64,000 nucleotides of DNA from Cylindrodendrum hubeiense (taxonomy: Eukaryota > Ascomycota > Sordariomycetes > Hypocreales > Nectriaceae), in the NCBI GenBank assembly GCA_014621425.1, contig JAANBB010000008.1:186001-250000 (forward strand), given 5' to 3'. Both the position numbers and the translations under genes were made by a program. Under the pieces are notes generated by a model. It did not search any database, was not told the origin of the DNA, and saw only the letters and a list, made by a program, of their open reading frames with translations. Shown here piece by piece: positions 34,258 through 44,938 of the stretch (its first letter is position 1; the number at the start of each line of letters is the position of its first letter).

Positions 34258-35693
34258 TTGGACCTATACCTTCACGCATTCGATAACAGCGATTCCAGAT
34301 CCTTTGCATCGATGAGTTTCAACAATCCTCAGTCCAGCTTCCGACGCAATAGTGACAAAGTTATCCAGTGTCCGTTCCTTGCCACCCAAAGTAGCCATGA
34401 AGATATCCGTGGCGGACGCCATTGGAGACGGCGGGTTGTGAAGAACCTCCTCCACGATGAGGACCCGACTGTCAGTCGACATGGCAAACTGGATCTGCTT
34501 TAACATTTTGACTGAATCCTCGTCACCATAGTCATGAAGGCAGCGTCGGATATAGTATATCAGCGCACCTGGAATAGAGACGCAATGTTAGCTAGGATAC
34601 TGGATGACGTTTTTCTAATTCATGTGACGGAGATTCAACTTGCCATTCACGGGCTGTTCCGAGTGAAAGTCCATTGTAATGAATTGAGCCGAGGCTAGTT
34701 GCCCCGTAGCTGCGGCCTTTGCTGCCTCGACAACCTCTGAAAGGTCCTCAACCACACAACGGTTCGCGGGCAGGCCCGGTGTGGCTTGGAAAATGGCTTC
34801 CAGCGCATGGCCCTGTCCGCCTCCGACATCAACAACGAGAACCCTATCGTCCGACTCTTTTGCCTTCGCAAGAAGCCAAGAAAAGTCGTATGAACCGACA
34901 ACTGGTAGATTCTTTGCCATGGCAACCATGCTGGTCATGAAACTGGCCATCCTGGACTGGTCTCGGTGCATGTGTTCCCACACTGTCAGGTCGGGGTTAC
35001 CGGCAGCAAAGGCATGAATCGTCTGGTATCTTCCAATAGGTTCCCTCAAAGTGTACTTGTCGAAGTAATCAGGCATAAAAACCAGAGACCGCAAATGGTT
35101 GTCAAATCTGTGAAAAATATTAGCGACTCTGAACGTGGATAGGAATCCCCATTGTTTAGAATCAGCCACGCTTACCCGTTCTCCACCAAGGAGCTCAGTG
35201 GACTGGATGACACGAATGACTTGGATGTCTCGGTGTGAGCAAGTTGGTCTATACCGACCTGCTTCAAAAGACCAGTGCCCACAAGCATCCAGGCTAGGCG
35301 AGCTTCACATTCAATGTCAGCCACCATCCTCAACTAAAAACGGAACAAGTGCTTACTGATGAGCGATGTTTCGGCACCGAGCTTAAGCGCAAGGTCCTTG
35401 TAAGAAATCGTCCCGTGCCCTGGGATGATCTCGAAAACCTTCCACTTGATGAACATTCGCAGCGCAGCAAGCTCGGCGATGACTATCATCGACTCCATCA
35501 GTCGTTCTTGAGGCTGCTTAACAGTCTTGAGAATGTCTTTGGCAGTTCCGGTAAGCTTTGCATGCTGCTCGTGGGAAAGATTGGGGGATTCAGAATTGTT
35601 CCTGATGTCTGCGGCGATCTCCCTCAATTGCTCGGCCCAAGACTCTAGCTTGTCTGCCATCTGGAGCGATGTGTTGTTGGCCATGATGGACAA
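34258..35693 (-). CDS. O-methyltransferase (plant/fungal caffeate-OMT-like class)
   Basis: This is a multi-exon gene. The N-terminal exon (35693-about 35340) is a dimerisation/winged-helix part (ADKLESWAEQLREIAADIRN; IISYKDLALKLGAETSLISKH-like). The middle exon carries NHLRSLVFMPDYFDKYTLREP and the SAM motif I VVDVGGGQGH. The last exon has CLHDYGDEDSVKMLKQI, with the catalytic histidine expected in the LHD stretch, then RVLIVEEVLHNPPSP and the end IAVIECVKV. It methylates a phenolic or enolic oxygen using SAM in the cytosol. It is divergent from a Zn2Cys6 gene only 411 bp away, which suggests joint control. A minus-strand TATA element (ATATAAAG) lies at 35807-35814. Splice sites near 35100-35340 and 34505-34620 are deduced, not verified. 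Confidence 0.9.
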
Positions 35694-36104
35694 GTAGCAA
35701 GTATGATTTGCGTATTTCGATGATCAGAAAGCGGAAAATGTGATGAGTTGAGTAGGAATGATACGAGTCAGAAATGAAAGGCAATGTGTTGATGCGTTGA
35801 TGTCGCCTTTATATCGCCAAGTGTAATACCGAAGCCGAACTTTGAGACCGAAGTTCGGTGGATGCAAACCCGGACTTAGTGTAGGTGCTACACTATTCAT
35901 TCCACCGGTACGGTCCGACGAGCCTCCACAATCTCGGGGGTAATCGCGGAGAATTGTGGATCCTCTAATTTCCCGAGGATCGGAATACCGCTCCATCTAC
36001 GCGTCCTCGGCCAAGCTCATGATTTCTCACAGCAACGTGTATTCCACTCGGCTGTCGATGGGTCACCTGTATTTCGTACGTCATCAACAATTCCGGACTC
36101 TCAA
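35694..36104. promoter_or_regulatory. Bidirectional promoter with a CCGAA-type inverted repeat
   Basis: This lies between the divergent O-methyltransferase and Zn2Cys6 genes. ACCGAAGTTCGGT at 35847-35859 is a perfect inverted repeat around one central base (CCG-N5-CGG). Two further half sites, CCGAAG and CCGAAC, lie at 35829 and 35835. The group sits just upstream of the O-methyltransferase TATA element. The Zn2Cys6 product of the neighbouring gene is the obvious candidate binder; that is inference. Confidence 0.55.
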
Positions 36105-38463
36105 ATGGCGGAGCAATCTATATCCGGGCCCAGTGGATCCAGCAGGCTGCATCGTCGTCGGCGACCTGCTACAGCCTGTGACCAGTGTCGCCGTCGCAAG
36201 GTTCGATGTGACCAGCATTTGCCCTGTGGGCCTTGCAAACGCTCTCGGGTTGGCTTAGGGTGCTCTTACCAACCTGGCCTCGCTCCGAATTGTCCGTCCC
36301 CGGCCAGGGCGGAGCAGGATGCTGGCACAGATCACCTTGCTGTGGCACCACGTCCTATTGATTCCGCCATCCTTCACCTTCCTACGACTCATGAGAAGCC
36401 CGAGAGCATGCAAAATCGTGTCTCAAATGCACGACTCTTGGATGAGGCGCAAGGGGGGCAGCGGCTCCTTCGATCCACACCTGCAAGGAATCCATCTGTC
36501 CCTCGATTGCGCAACGCCTTGGACAAAACCCGGCTTTTCGGATCCAGTCATTGGATCTACACGGCAGAGATATTGGTATGTCACAACCGCCCACTACATT
36601 CCAAAATATTGTTTTTAACTACCCTGCTCACCCCACTAAAGCCCAGTATTTTGGCCAACTTCGATGCTAAAGAAGTCGACTTCACCTTAGAGGGCGTGAG
36701 CGCAGAAATTGTAACACAATTCTTGGCAATTCGGAGGATACGCCGAGCTGTGAAACTTCAAAGCTCGATCAACTTGAATGGGGTTCCATCCAATATTATA
36801 GACATTCTGCCCCCGAGGCAGGTTTGCGATGACCTCATATCATGCTATTCACGGACCTTTGATCCGATCTATCGCATTATCCATCTCCCATCATTCCACG
36901 CCGACTACGATCAATTCTGGCAGAATCCTAGCTCAACTAAACCACCGAAGCACTTTAGTATGGCATTGCTTCTAACTCTCGCCATCGGAAGCACTTTCTA
37001 CACCGGCACTGAACGTTCAGATGTTCGAAATCATATTCCTGCCTGGATTCACACAGCCACATCCTGGTTGACGGGGCCGTCTGAGAAATCCACTCTTAAT
37101 TTCAACGGACTGCAGGTCTATAGCCTGTTGTTCATATCAAAGCAGACAACTTACAACGCTTCTGGTTTGGGCTGGACTTCTTCGCCTGGATCCCTATTAT
37201 CAATGGCCATGTCCATGGGCTTGCACCGGAACACCGATCTTTTCCCGTCCCTATCGGTGTTCCAGGCCGAGATGCGCAAGAGGTTATGGGCCGCCGTGTT
37301 GGAGTTGACTACCCAGTCTCACATGGATTCCGGTTTGCCCATACTGCTATCCTGCCACGACTTTGATTCTCCTGCGCCTCTAAATGTTGATGACAAAGAT
37401 TTTCATCGTGACACGAAAACAAGACCGGCGCCAAGGAATCACTTAACAGACTCATCTCTTCAAATTCATCTTCTCAAGTCATTACCTTTGCGGCTTGAAA
37501 TAGCTAAACTGATAAATAGCCTTCAGGCTACCCAGTCCTACGAGAAAGCCCTCCAGCTCGGTTCAGAGATGAGAGCAGTATGTCGGCATATGGCCATATT
37601 CTTTAAGGAGAATTTGCCTGTTCCAAATGGCCCGTCGCGAAGATTGACCAACTTCCATCGCAGATTCTTCGACATCGCACTGCACAGATACATCTTACTT
37701 CTGTATCGGCCATTTATGATCTGCTCATTGGATGATTCCATGTTCTACTTGGCACGCAAACTATGTGTGGAGTCAACTATCGTGATGGCGTCATACGCGA
37801 TGGAGATGGCCGCCTGCCCGGCAATAATTCAACAAGATGATTTGTTTCTTCTGGGCAGTACTGGAAGAGGATCCTTTAAGGGCCCTTTCACCATGGACGT
37901 TATTCTGGTTCTCGGACTAGAGATATTTGTGCAGCTGGATGAACAGGGTGTGGGACATCTTGAAGCGGATCAATTGGATGAGCTTCTGAAGAGATCTCGC
38001 ACTTCTCTTCTGCATTCGCTTGACAATATCCTTAGCGTTCTTTTAGAAATCCTAAAGAGTGGTAGTGTGAGTACGAAAGCCTACAACTTCTTAGCTGCAT
38101 TATTAGCCCAGGCCCGAGCAATTGAGTCGGGAGAGTGTGGTAAGAAGGCTGTCTACGACAGCATTAGGGACAGTTTGACAATTACTTGTGACATTCTCCG
38201 ACAGCACAACAATGTCAACATAATCCAAAACGAAGGAGAGGTGGTTTCTAAAATCTCTGCGCCAACTGATTCCTCTTCATTCAATTTTGAATTGTTCGTA
38301 AGTAGCGAGCCTCAAAGGATGACTTGTTTACGAAGCACTTCTAATGTTTTGCTGCTAGGATTTCTCCACGAATTGGGATATTTCCAATCTTCTCTATTTG
38401 CCAGATTTCGATGAAGATGATGGCGCTGAATCTCATTTCGAGTCAATAGAAAACACGTACTAA
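36105..38463 (+). CDS. Zn2Cys6 transcription factor, probable local pathway regulator
   Basis: The zinc cluster near the N-terminus is ACDQCRRRKVRC, with the six cysteines at C-x2-C-x6-C-x5-C-x2-C-x8-C. A middle homology region includes RLFGSSHWIYTAE, YRIIHLPSFHADY and the Fungal_trans block (FNGLQVYSLLFISKQ; MSMGLHRNTDLFPSLSVFQAEMRKRLWAAVLEL). A probable intron (36576 to 36641 or 36646) is removed near residue 157. A final intron (about 38298-38359, GTAAGT...TGCTAG) extends the protein past the apparent stop at 38412 to an acidic end (LPDFDEDDGAESHFES) with stop at 38461-38463. The acidic tail may serve as activation domain. It is divergent from the O-methyltransferase gene and is a good candidate to control the 23-40 kb block. 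Confidence 0.9.
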
Positions 38464-38902
38464 TTGAGAACCGTGTCAATCTAAACTTGGATGGCAGCCC
38501 AAGTGGGGTGAGACGCGGTTCATGGGTATTATGGGTCAGGAAATTCAAGATGTGACATAGACTTCCTCCATTTGAATAGCGGGCCGGTTTTAAATAACGC
38601 GCATCATTCTAACAACACCCATTATTTATGTCTGTGTTTTAACTCCTGAATCTTCATTGTTGGTTTCAACATGCAGCGCTCAGCCATCGTCGTGCGATAA
38701 GTGTCGCATGCTAGCTCATGTCGGGCGTCAGCCGCGGGCTCAGTCAGCACGGGCTACGCTGGAATGGTTAATCACGCTCAGCAAACACAGGCTCTGGCGT
38801 CTGACTTGAACCCCGACCGACTCTGTCTCACAACACACAAAAACTGCGCATTACCTGGCGGACGTCGTATCATTCCCAGGCTCCAATACGCTGCCAACTG
38901 AC
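38464..38902. other. Intergenic region, about 440 bp
   Basis: This is the 3' flank of the Zn2Cys6 gene and promoter of the hydrolase gene, both on the plus strand. No gene or clear element is seen. Confidence 0.4.
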
Positions 38903-39922
38903 ATGTCTGCGAAGCCCTTGTCAGCGAAGGAGCTGCTGAAGCATCCCGCGTTCGCCAGCAACGACTGGGACCTCCAGCCAACCGAGTCAGGCTATGCGAC
39001 CGTCGCAAAGTCGCGTCGCGGTGGCCCGTTGCCACTATGGTACGAGGTCCATGGCTCTGGGGCAGCAAAGATAGTCTGGATCATGGGTCTTGGGAGTCCT
39101 GCCGAGCACTGGAAACGGCAATCGCGATATTTTGGTCACGAGAAAAAGCACATGTATAGCTCTCTCGTATTCGACAATCGCGGCATCGGGAAGACAGCAA
39201 AACCGACTTGCCTGTACAAGACCACCGAGATGGCGCAGGATGTCGTTGATTTGCTCACAATCCTCAAGTGGATGGACCCCGCCAATCCCATCAAAGACCT
39301 TCATGTTGTCGGTATTAGCCTCGGAGGCATGATTGCCCAAGAACTCGCGCTACTCATCCCGGAACACATCTCATCACTTTCAATAATCTCCAGTTCACCT
39401 CGACTCGCACGCACGGCTCCTTCATTGAATTCTTGGAAGAAGCACCTCACTATGCTGGTCCCAGTCGGCATCGACGGCGAGTTGCAGCGACTATCGGAGA
39501 GTCTGTTTTCCGAAGAATGGCTCAAGAAGCCCGACATCGAAAATGCGGACTCAACACAGAATTTCCCCCTCAACCAGGACAGATTCGCCGCCGATGAGCT
39601 TTTCAGTCGCCAAAATACGCAGGTTTCATTCAAGGGCTTCATGCTGCAGGTAATAGGAGCAGCAATGCACTATAAAAGTGAAGCACAACTAGCACAAATT
39701 TCAAACTCCGTTGGACGCAATCGAATCATGGTATTACACGGAGAAGTCGACCAATTTATTCCGTTCCATCATTTTGGCTTTTTCAAGTCGGGATTTGGCC
39801 TGGAGGGAATTGAGTATCACACTTTTCCTGGTTGTGGGCATCTACCCGTGTGGGAAAGGGAGATTGAGTTCAACTCGGCTGTAGAACGATTAATCCAGAA
39901 GACAGCGGACTTGGCAAATTGA
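38903..39922 (+). CDS. Alpha/beta hydrolase
   Basis: This is a single-exon 339-aa protein. Strand/turn marks are VWIMGLGSPAEHW (oxyanion side), FDNRGIGKT, the nucleophile elbow GISLGGM (Ser), HGEVDQFIP (acid) and FPGCGHLPVWE (His), so the full triad is present in the right order. No signal peptide was found. Candidate substrates are esters, lactones or small amides; the family does not tell. It directly follows the Zn2Cys6 regulator on the same strand and may belong to the same pathway, for example hydrolysing an ester product. That link rests on proximity only. Confidence 0.92.
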   Translation: MSAKPLSAKELLKHPAFASNDWDLQPTESGYATVAKSRRGGPLPLWYEVHGSGAAKIVWIMGLGSPAEHWKRQSRYFGHEKKHMYSSLVFDNRGIGKTAKPTCLYKTTEMAQDVVDLLTILKWMDPANPIKDLHVVGISLGGMIAQELALLIPEHISSLSIISSSPRLARTAPSLNSWKKHLTMLVPVGIDGELQRLSESLFSEEWLKKPDIENADSTQNFPLNQDRFAADELFSRQNTQVSFKGFMLQVIGAAMHYKSEAQLAQISNSVGRNRIMVLHGEVDQFIPFHHFGFFKSGFGLEGIEYHTFPGCGHLPVWEREIEFNSAVERLIQKTADLAN

Positions 39923-41152
39923 CCATGATTTCTAAGGATTATCTGTTAGAATTAATGCACATTAGTTCTGGAGAAGAACAGTTTTGTATGGTAAGGATCG
40001 TTTTAGATACTCATTAACTGATTTGAGAAAAATTGTCGACCTTGATAGCTGGTGGCCTGCATGGCTCCAGGTTGCAGTTAAATTTCACCCACGTAGCTTA
40101 TGACGTTACAAATAAAATGACTGCGTCGTGACCACGGAGAAGAGTCAGCTAGTTGAATACTTGAAGTCCACCTTGTATCAACCAGTCTATGTGTAAGGCA
40201 AGGTGCATGTTACTCCCCAGCCCATGCTACGAGAAATTTACGGCCTTGGCCTGATGATAACAAAACAAAAGTCATCACACCGTCAAATAGTGCACGGGGA
40301 TACAGCTGTGTCTGTGAACAGCCAGACAGAGTGGTTTTGAGCTTTACCTGTCTGCAACATCCATAGCGTCCCACTACATCATTCCAGAGATTTCTAGATT
40401 AATTCCCGAGGACGATGAAAGGGATGCGCGTGGGCAGGAAATCTCTAGGGTAAGTGCTAGGCCTTGATCAAGCACCAGGGTGGAGTCAAATTTACACTAT
40501 CTGTAGATTTTATGACCTCTTTGACCTGCAATTTAAATTGAAGCTTCTCATGACCTTGGTTAGTGACTCTCCTTAGATCCAAGCTCATCAACCAACGTGC
40601 TCGTGCAACTTCTGTAAGTGACCTCTATCTTTCCGGATGGGCGGGTCTACATGACGACGACTGTCGGGCTAAGCCCGGAGTATTTAAACGGAGTTTCCAC
40701 GCTATGCTTGTTTTGGCACGCCTCGCTCCACACGGCTTGCCCGACGAGTTCTTACTGAAAGATTAGGAGGTCAAAGTCCTGCCTGTTGGTTCTGTTGGTT
40801 CTGCCTCAAACGAAAGCCGAAACCCTTGCCCCTGCATATTTTTAAATCACGCATCGCATGACCCATCACGGCGCTTCGCAAGCGAATAGAATGTCAGTAA
40901 AAAAAAGGGGGGTTGAGGCGCAGTGAACTGCAACCTTTCCCGCCATCCGAACATGGCCTTAGTATTACATCTTCACTTCTAGTCTCAGTCTTACATTTCC
41001 ACCTTCTAGCTTTGGTACTGCGTCTTACCTTCTGGCCTTGGTACATCATCTCGACTTTTGGCATTAAATACTCTCTGTGGATCCATTGGAATAGGCAAAT
41101 TCACATCCTTTTTCATCTAGCCTTTGTTCCCTCTTTATACCCTACCGCCAAG
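39923..41152. other. Intergenic region, about 1.2 kb
   Basis: The right end is a pyrimidine-rich leader (many CTTCTAG/CCTTC tracts, 40950-41150) of the dynamin-like gene. A short direct repeat, GTTGGTTCT twice, lies near 40785. No gene is recognised. Confidence 0.4.
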
Positions 41153-44100
41153 ATGGATGTGTCGCTTTCTGCCGATGTTCTCGATCAACTCAACACTGAG
41201 GAGGCCCGAGCCTTGCACAATCTCAGTGACAGTCTAAGCTCTTGTGGCGTTGGCAGAATTGTCAACCTCCCCCAGATCATCGTTGTTGGCGAGCAGTCAT
41301 CCGGAAAATCTTCAGTTCTTGAAGCTATCTCTCATGTCCGTTTTCCGGTTGAGGGAGGTGTCTGTACTCGGTTTGCGACAGAGCTAGTCCTTCGCCAGGC
41401 AAATGAGACTCGCGTTAATGTTAGCGTCAAGTTCTCAGATCGGTCGAAGGCACCGAAAACTTTCCAGAGAACTGGGTTTCGCGAACATGATCTGCCAGAC
41501 ATAATTAAAGAAGCCAAAGAGTCCATGGGGTTCGCTCGGGCCGGAAATGCATTCTCCAAGGACATCTTGCGGCTGGAAATTCAAGGGCCCAAAATGTACC
41601 CTCTGAGTCTGGTTGACCTTCCCGGTCTCTTCCATACTCGCACCGAAACACAATCTCTTGAGGACAAGAAGATTGTCGATGAGTTAGTGGACAGCTATAT
41701 GCAACAAAAGAACAGCATTATTTTAGTTGTCATCTCGGCAAACAACCAACTGGCGAGTCAGGCAGCTCTGACAAAAGTTAAAGACATCGATCCTCTCGGG
41801 CAACGGACCATCGGAGTTATTACCAAACCTGATCTTACACAAGCCGAGAGCAATGACCAGCGAATGTACATTCGGGTTGCCAAGAACCAAGAGAGCGCAA
41901 ACAAGTTGCAACTTGGCTGGCACGTTCTGCGCAACAGGGCCGAGAACGAGACAACAAGTCTCAAGGATCGAGATGAGAACGAGGACAAGTACTTTCGTAC
42001 CGGAGCCTGGGCATCCATTCCCGGCAATGATCGAGGTATCCACACCCTTCGGCTAAAGCTCAGTACGATTTTGTACAATCATGTTCGCAACAGCTTGCCA
42101 GGTGTCATCGAGGACATAGAGAGAAACCTTCGGGAGCGACAAGAACAGTTTGACCAGCTCGGAGATCCACGGTCAACCCCGGGAGAGAGACGGTCTTTCC
42201 TGCTCTCGATCGCCGACAAATTCCAGCGTCTTGCACGAGACGGAATTGATGGCCGCTATAAAGATCCCTTCTTTGGAGATTTAGAAGATGGAGCCTTCAA
42301 AATTCGGGCGCAACTTCGAAATTTCACCCGTGCTTTTGACCACATCCTGAAGACCAAGGGATCAAGGCAAGAGATAATCCCAAATTATGAAGATGAAGTG
42401 GAAGAAGATTATATCCCCGAGTATCTTCAGAACCTCATTGAACAGTATCATTATGATTTTCCATATCCCACGTTTGTTACGAGAGAGGAACTTAATGCGC
42501 AGCTCCAAAAGCAAGCGGCGACAAATCAAGGCCGCGAATTTCCAGGGTCACCAAACCAAGACCTTGCCATTCAGCTTTTCAAGGAAGAGGCTGCCCCATG
42601 GAAGGGCATTGCTGAATTCCATATCAGCTGCGTTACTCTTGTTGTCAAAGCCTTTGTGGATGAACTTTTTAAGCACATCGTCGGGTCACCGGAGACCAAC
42701 GGCACTACGGAAGCTATTCTATCTACATGTGTGGATCCTTTCTTTGAGGATAAAGCGACCTTGCTCCGAGAAAAGCTTCAAGAGTTGCTAAGGCCGTATG
42801 TCGAGGGATACGCCACTCCCTTGGATAGCGACTTCTATGACACCTTGTCCCGAAAGTCAAAGGACAGATTTACAGCCCGATTTTGTGAAATTATGAAGGA
42901 CGAGTACCCAGAGCTGTTTAAAAAAGACTCGAAGAAGAGGCTTAGCCCTGAGATGGTTGATCGAGTGCTTTCTGCAGATGAAAGTTTGCAAGACGGGGAA
43001 TTTGGCACGGACAAGGTCATCGACATGATGATGGTATACTACGATGTGAGTTATCGGGATCAAATATACGCGCACACGCTAACATGCTCAGATGTCACGA
43101 CGTACGTTTACCGACAACGTAGTCAATCTGGCCATTGAAAGCTGCCTCGTCTGTCACATCCCCGACATTCTGACGCCAACAAAGGTGGATCGCATGAGCG
43201 ATGTAAGGCTGCAAGAGCTGGCGGCAGAGTCAGCTGGCACAATTTCTCGACGACAGACTCTGAAAGAGGAGATTGATGTCCTGCGCGATGGGCTCGCCCG
43301 ATGTCGGTCCAGCAAGCCCAGAGCTATCACAGGCAAGTAACACTCTCAGAGATTTGTGTCAAGCTAACAATATGAAACAGTGTTACCTCCATCAGTTGCC
43401 AAAGCTGGTAATCCGGTTCCTAGTAAGTGATTTGGGTTAGATGCGCTCGGATTTTAAACTGACAAGCCACAGAGCCATCTGCGGCAACCGGAGCTAGAGA
43501 CGTGCCTACTAAACCCGTCGTCATACCGCCAGGACAGTCGACTCCAACACCTGGCAGTACCAGCGCCCGCGCCGCCAGCTCGACCCCATTGGTTCCAGTA
43601 AATCCTACCCCCAAGCCAGCCGCTAGCCCGAAACCCACAAATCGAACGCCTTCTCTTTTTGATAAGACAGCAACTTTCCCGTCAGGCGGACTCTTTTCCA
43701 AGGGTTCCCAGGCAACTCCTCCACAAACCAAGCCTAGCGGACTGTTTTCACAAACCAACACTGCTGCCCCTCAAACTACGGCCGGCGGGACATCTGGTGG
43801 TCTTTTCGGGCAGCCGCAAACGACTGTTCCGCAGAGTAAGCCAGGGACGTCTAGTGTGGGGTTTGGGCAGCCGCAAACGACTGTTCCGCAGACCAAGCCA
43901 GGGACGTCTAGTGTGGGGTTCGGGCAGCAGCAAACGACTACTCCGCAAGCCAAGTCTGCTGGACTCTTTTCACAGCCGAACACTGCTGCCCCTCAAACTA
44001 AGGCTGGCGGGGCATCGGTTGGGATCTTCGGGCAGTCGCAAACGACTGCTCCTCAGAGTAAGCCCTCTCTGTTTGGGTCTAGCGCCGGCAACTCGGCAAG

Positions 44101-44526
44101 CTCCGTAAGCCAGACCAGCAACGCAGGTACGGGAGCCTCTCCATTTGGAGCCACTCCATCTAAAGGTTCTTCTGGGTTTGGATCTGTGTTTGGAAGCCCG
44201 TCCGCTTTCTCGACCAGTCCGGCGCCATCGCCCGGGAATGGGACTAGCACCAGTGCGTCTAATCTCTGATACTTAAGCATGTCTGATACTTTGACTAATT
44301 TTTAATTCCAACTGTCAATAAAGTCACGTCTGGAGTTCCAGCAGTCCCCTTTGATGTTGGTGAGTTCCGTCGCATGGCGACAAGTGCACCGTACTTCGAT
44401 GTACGAGACAAGGATGGTTTGGTTGACCGATTTCAACACATATGTATCCAGCCATGGCACTCGAAAACGTCCCCCGAAGAAGATAGATTAGAGACGAGGA
44501 GAATTCTCAATAATCACTTGAGTTGA
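41153..44526 (+). CDS. Dynamin/Mx-like GTPase with FG-nucleoporin-like C-terminal tail
   Basis: Five exons (41153-43045, 43092-43332, 43381-43422, 43473-44252, 44324-44526) give 1052 aa with every phase consistent. The start has a good context (GCCAAGATGG). The dynamin GTPase is at about residues 25-310: G1 GEQSSGKS (46-53), G3 DLPG, G4 TKPD. The stalk runs to about 631. Exon 2 is the GTPase effector domain (about 632-712). Exons 3-4 add a Pro/Ser/Thr/Gln-rich tail with eight FG dipeptides (GLFG, GFG, IFG, LFG, PFG) and three GLFS variants. Three 57-bp tandem units lie at 43811-43981. Exon 5 adds a conserved-looking end (FDVGEFRRM, YFDVRDKDG, FQHICIQPW, SPEEDRLE). Intron 2 has a GC donor (GCAAGT). 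The tail suggests nuclear-pore association; this is inference. Confidence 0.85.
43811..43981 (+). repeat. Three tandem 57-bp units in the FG tail
   Basis: Units start at 43811, 43868 and 43925, each encoding 19 residues of the form QPQTTVPQxKPGTSSVGFG. The first two differ at only a few bases; the third is more diverged. It is an in-frame minisatellite that can lengthen or shorten the FG tail. Confidence 0.85.
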
Positions 44527-44938
44527 GCTGATTACTAAAAAGTCGTCCTATATATATCTACTTGTTAGCTGCAAAACAATGAGGTATCTTTCGTCTTGGA
44601 ACTACAAAGACATAGTAGTTTCCTTCTTCTGGCCAGCATCGGGGACGATCCCTCTTGATAATGCTATGATGCAAATCACTCTGACAATGGCATCATCAGT
44701 TCCATGATCCGACCATCATCGAGGCTAGCTCTTTACCCGGCGGCTTACCAGCCGATATTTGTTTACGCCTGGGTCACAAGGTCTCGCGCTCATGGTCACG
44801 ACTCGCAACGTGCAGTTTTAACACTTCATCATTATTTAATACCTATCGATGGTTGGATATAATTTCCCGTTTCAAATTACGAACCCTCTAACGCCTGCTT
44901 TTCGCCGTGGCTTGTGACGCCATCCACACCCGCATATA
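44527..44938. other. Convergent intergenic region, about 410 bp
   Basis: This is the 3' flank of the dynamin-like gene (+) and arrestin-like gene (-). No gene is seen. Confidence 0.4.

Noticed and set aside
43748..43983. Antisense open frames of 66-70 aa across the FG repeats
   Set aside because: Mirror of the coding repeat; repeats keep any frame open.
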